Of a stretch of 64,000 nt of DNA, positions 63,147-64,000 are shown piece by piece. The position numbers and the translations under genes are program-made. Location: contig JAHHHD010000007.1 of the NCBI GenBank assembly GCA_019359505.1, positions 124,001 through 188,000 on the forward strand. The letters run 5' to 3'. How positions within the stretch are numbered: position 1 is the stretch's first letter; each line of letters begins with the position of its first letter. The stretch is from Drouetiella hepatica Uher 2000/2452. GTDB lineage: Bacteria; Cyanobacteriota; Cyanobacteriia; Elainellales; Elainellaceae. Below the pieces are notes generated by a model. It was not told the origin of the DNA. It did not search any database and worked only from the letters and a program-made list of their open reading frames with translations.

Positions 63147-64000
63147 ATGTTAAAAATTGCTTGCTATGGCTATGTTAAAAAGGAATCTGGCAGCGTAACT
63201 GGTGCCAACTTTTTAATGCTACAAGAGCTGCTAGAACGGGGATACAAGATTGATTTTTTTGGATGGAAAGATTCTAATTTTCCATTTGAACTTATAGGAT
63301 GTCCAAACTTTGTTTACTACGAATTACCTAAGCAATCTATTTTCCGCGAGTTTATCAAAGGTTTTTTACCTAAATTGCTACATAATACATTCAACCAAAC
63401 GCTTGGGGCGTTGATGCAAAATCTATACAGCGAGCGACGTAATCAGAAGAATATTCTGAAAGCCGTTGTTGCACAACACGCCATTCACCAATACGATCTT
63501 CTATTATTTCTGGGTCTATATGGAACGTTTAATGTAGATGGAGTACCAACAGTTAGCTGGGTTCAAGGACCTCCCCAAACAGAATGGCACTATATTCACA
63601 AACTCCAAAAAATTCTGGTGCAGTTGTGTGGTCCCTTCGTGTATTGGCAACTTAAGGCATTCTATACCCTGAAATACTCAAGGTTGAGATTTGAAGTATG
63701 GAAGACGGACATTTTCATCTGCGGTAGCAAATGGTCTAAAGAGCAGTTAGTAGCTTATGGTATCCAGCCGGGATCTATCAAAATTCTTCCCTATCCTATG
63801 GATATTCCATTTTTTAATGATGAATCTCAGGTAAAGAAATCTCAGAGCACCGTCAAAACTTTTCTCTGGTTAGGTCGCATCGATCCTAGAAAGCGTCTAG
63901 ATTTAATGATGGAAGCTTTTGCTTTATTGCTCGCAGAACGCCAGGATGTCCGCCTCAAGATTATTGGTGCTGCTAGACCAATGTATAAGGGCTACAAACA
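63147..64000 (+). CDS. GT4-family glycosyltransferase, truncated by window end
   Basis: An open frame from ATG 63147 to the window edge (284 codons seen). MLKIACYGYVKKESGSVTGAN is a plausible acceptor loop; IFICGSKWSKEQLVAYGI, ILPYPMDIPFF and FLWLGRIDPRKRLDLMMEAF are typical of the middle and C-terminal GT4 domain. The donor-site region lies beyond the window. It is 75 bp after the preceding GT4 gene, in the same operon direction. Confidence 0.85.
   Translation, partial: MLKIACYGYVKKESGSVTGANFLMLQELLERGYKIDFFGWKDSNFPFELIGCPNFVYYELPKQSIFREFIKGFLPKLLHNTFNQTLGALMQNLYSERRNQKNILKAVVAQHAIHQYDLLLFLGLYGTFNVDGVPTVSWVQGPPQTEWHYIHKLQKILVQLCGPFVYWQLKAFYTLKYSRLRFEVWKTDIFICGSKWSKEQLVAYGIQPGSIKILPYPMDIPFFNDESQVKKSQSTVKTFLWLGRIDPRKRLDLMMEAFALLLAERQDVRLKIIGAARPMYKGYK

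Overview
The window is chromosomal DNA from a phycoerythrin-making, most likely filamentous freshwater cyanobacterium. Direct signs are a phycoerythrin operon (cpeB-cpeA with cpeY and cpeZ), the phycobilisome degradation adaptor NblA, a CpcS/CpeS-type bilin lyase, a CpcG-like rod-core linker, the RuBisCO factor Raf1, the CrtO-type carotene ketolase, a SigF-like sigma factor, and frequent GCGATCGC (HIP1) octamers. A Leptolyngbya-like genus is an inference from general character, not from a marker. No tRNA, rRNA, CRISPR array or transposase gene was seen.

Layout. 0.1-3.2 kb: fabI, a polysaccharide flippase and an alpha/beta hydrolase. 3.6-8.8 kb: a secreted YHS-domain protein, then the phosphate operon pstS - cyclic-nucleotide-binding-like protein - pstC - pstA - pstB on the minus strand. 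9.1-20.1 kb: housekeeping and conserved cyanobacterial genes (DCC thiol protein, ACT-domain malic enzyme, SRPBCC protein, PGM1-like ATP-grasp ligase, a RsbW-like/SpoIIE-like regulatory pair, a lone sugar ABC permease, sfsA, DUF1350). 20.4-31.4 kb: a four-cysteine small protein and nadA, crtO with a saccharopine-dehydrogenase-like partner, a DUF3891 protein, a two-RCK-domain membrane protein, sigF, hemB and a methyltransferase.

31.4-41.4 kb is the light-harvesting island: cpeZ, cpeY, cpeA, cpeB and nblA on the minus strand, a divergent lyase overlapping a zincin-like gene, a LysR/SDR/dehydrogenase group, a rod-core linker and an XRE-like regulator. Synthesis, bilin attachment, assembly and programmed degradation of phycobilisomes are thus encoded side by side. 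41.5-44.7 kb: raf1 and a URC4-upp pyrimidine pair.

44.8-64.0 kb is an exopolysaccharide or O-antigen-type cluster: PhyH-like dioxygenase, WecG/TagA transferase, GT4, Wzc-like kinase, HepC-like initiating transferase, an ABC exporter whose permease and ATPase genes are 2.7 kb apart, a methyltransferase, two tandem WbsX-like proteins, GT2 and GT4 enzymes, and decayed glycosyltransferase remnants. It runs off the right edge inside another GT4 gene. Base composition becomes AT-rich within the ATPase gene, near where its substrate-binding half begins, suggesting modular exchange.

The most striking noncoding feature is a set of roughly 50-105 bp palindromic elements spread through intergenic gaps. 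Members sharing the same outer ends carry different long stems, yet both arms of each stem match each other. Short tandem arrays with 13-16 bp units also recur in gaps.
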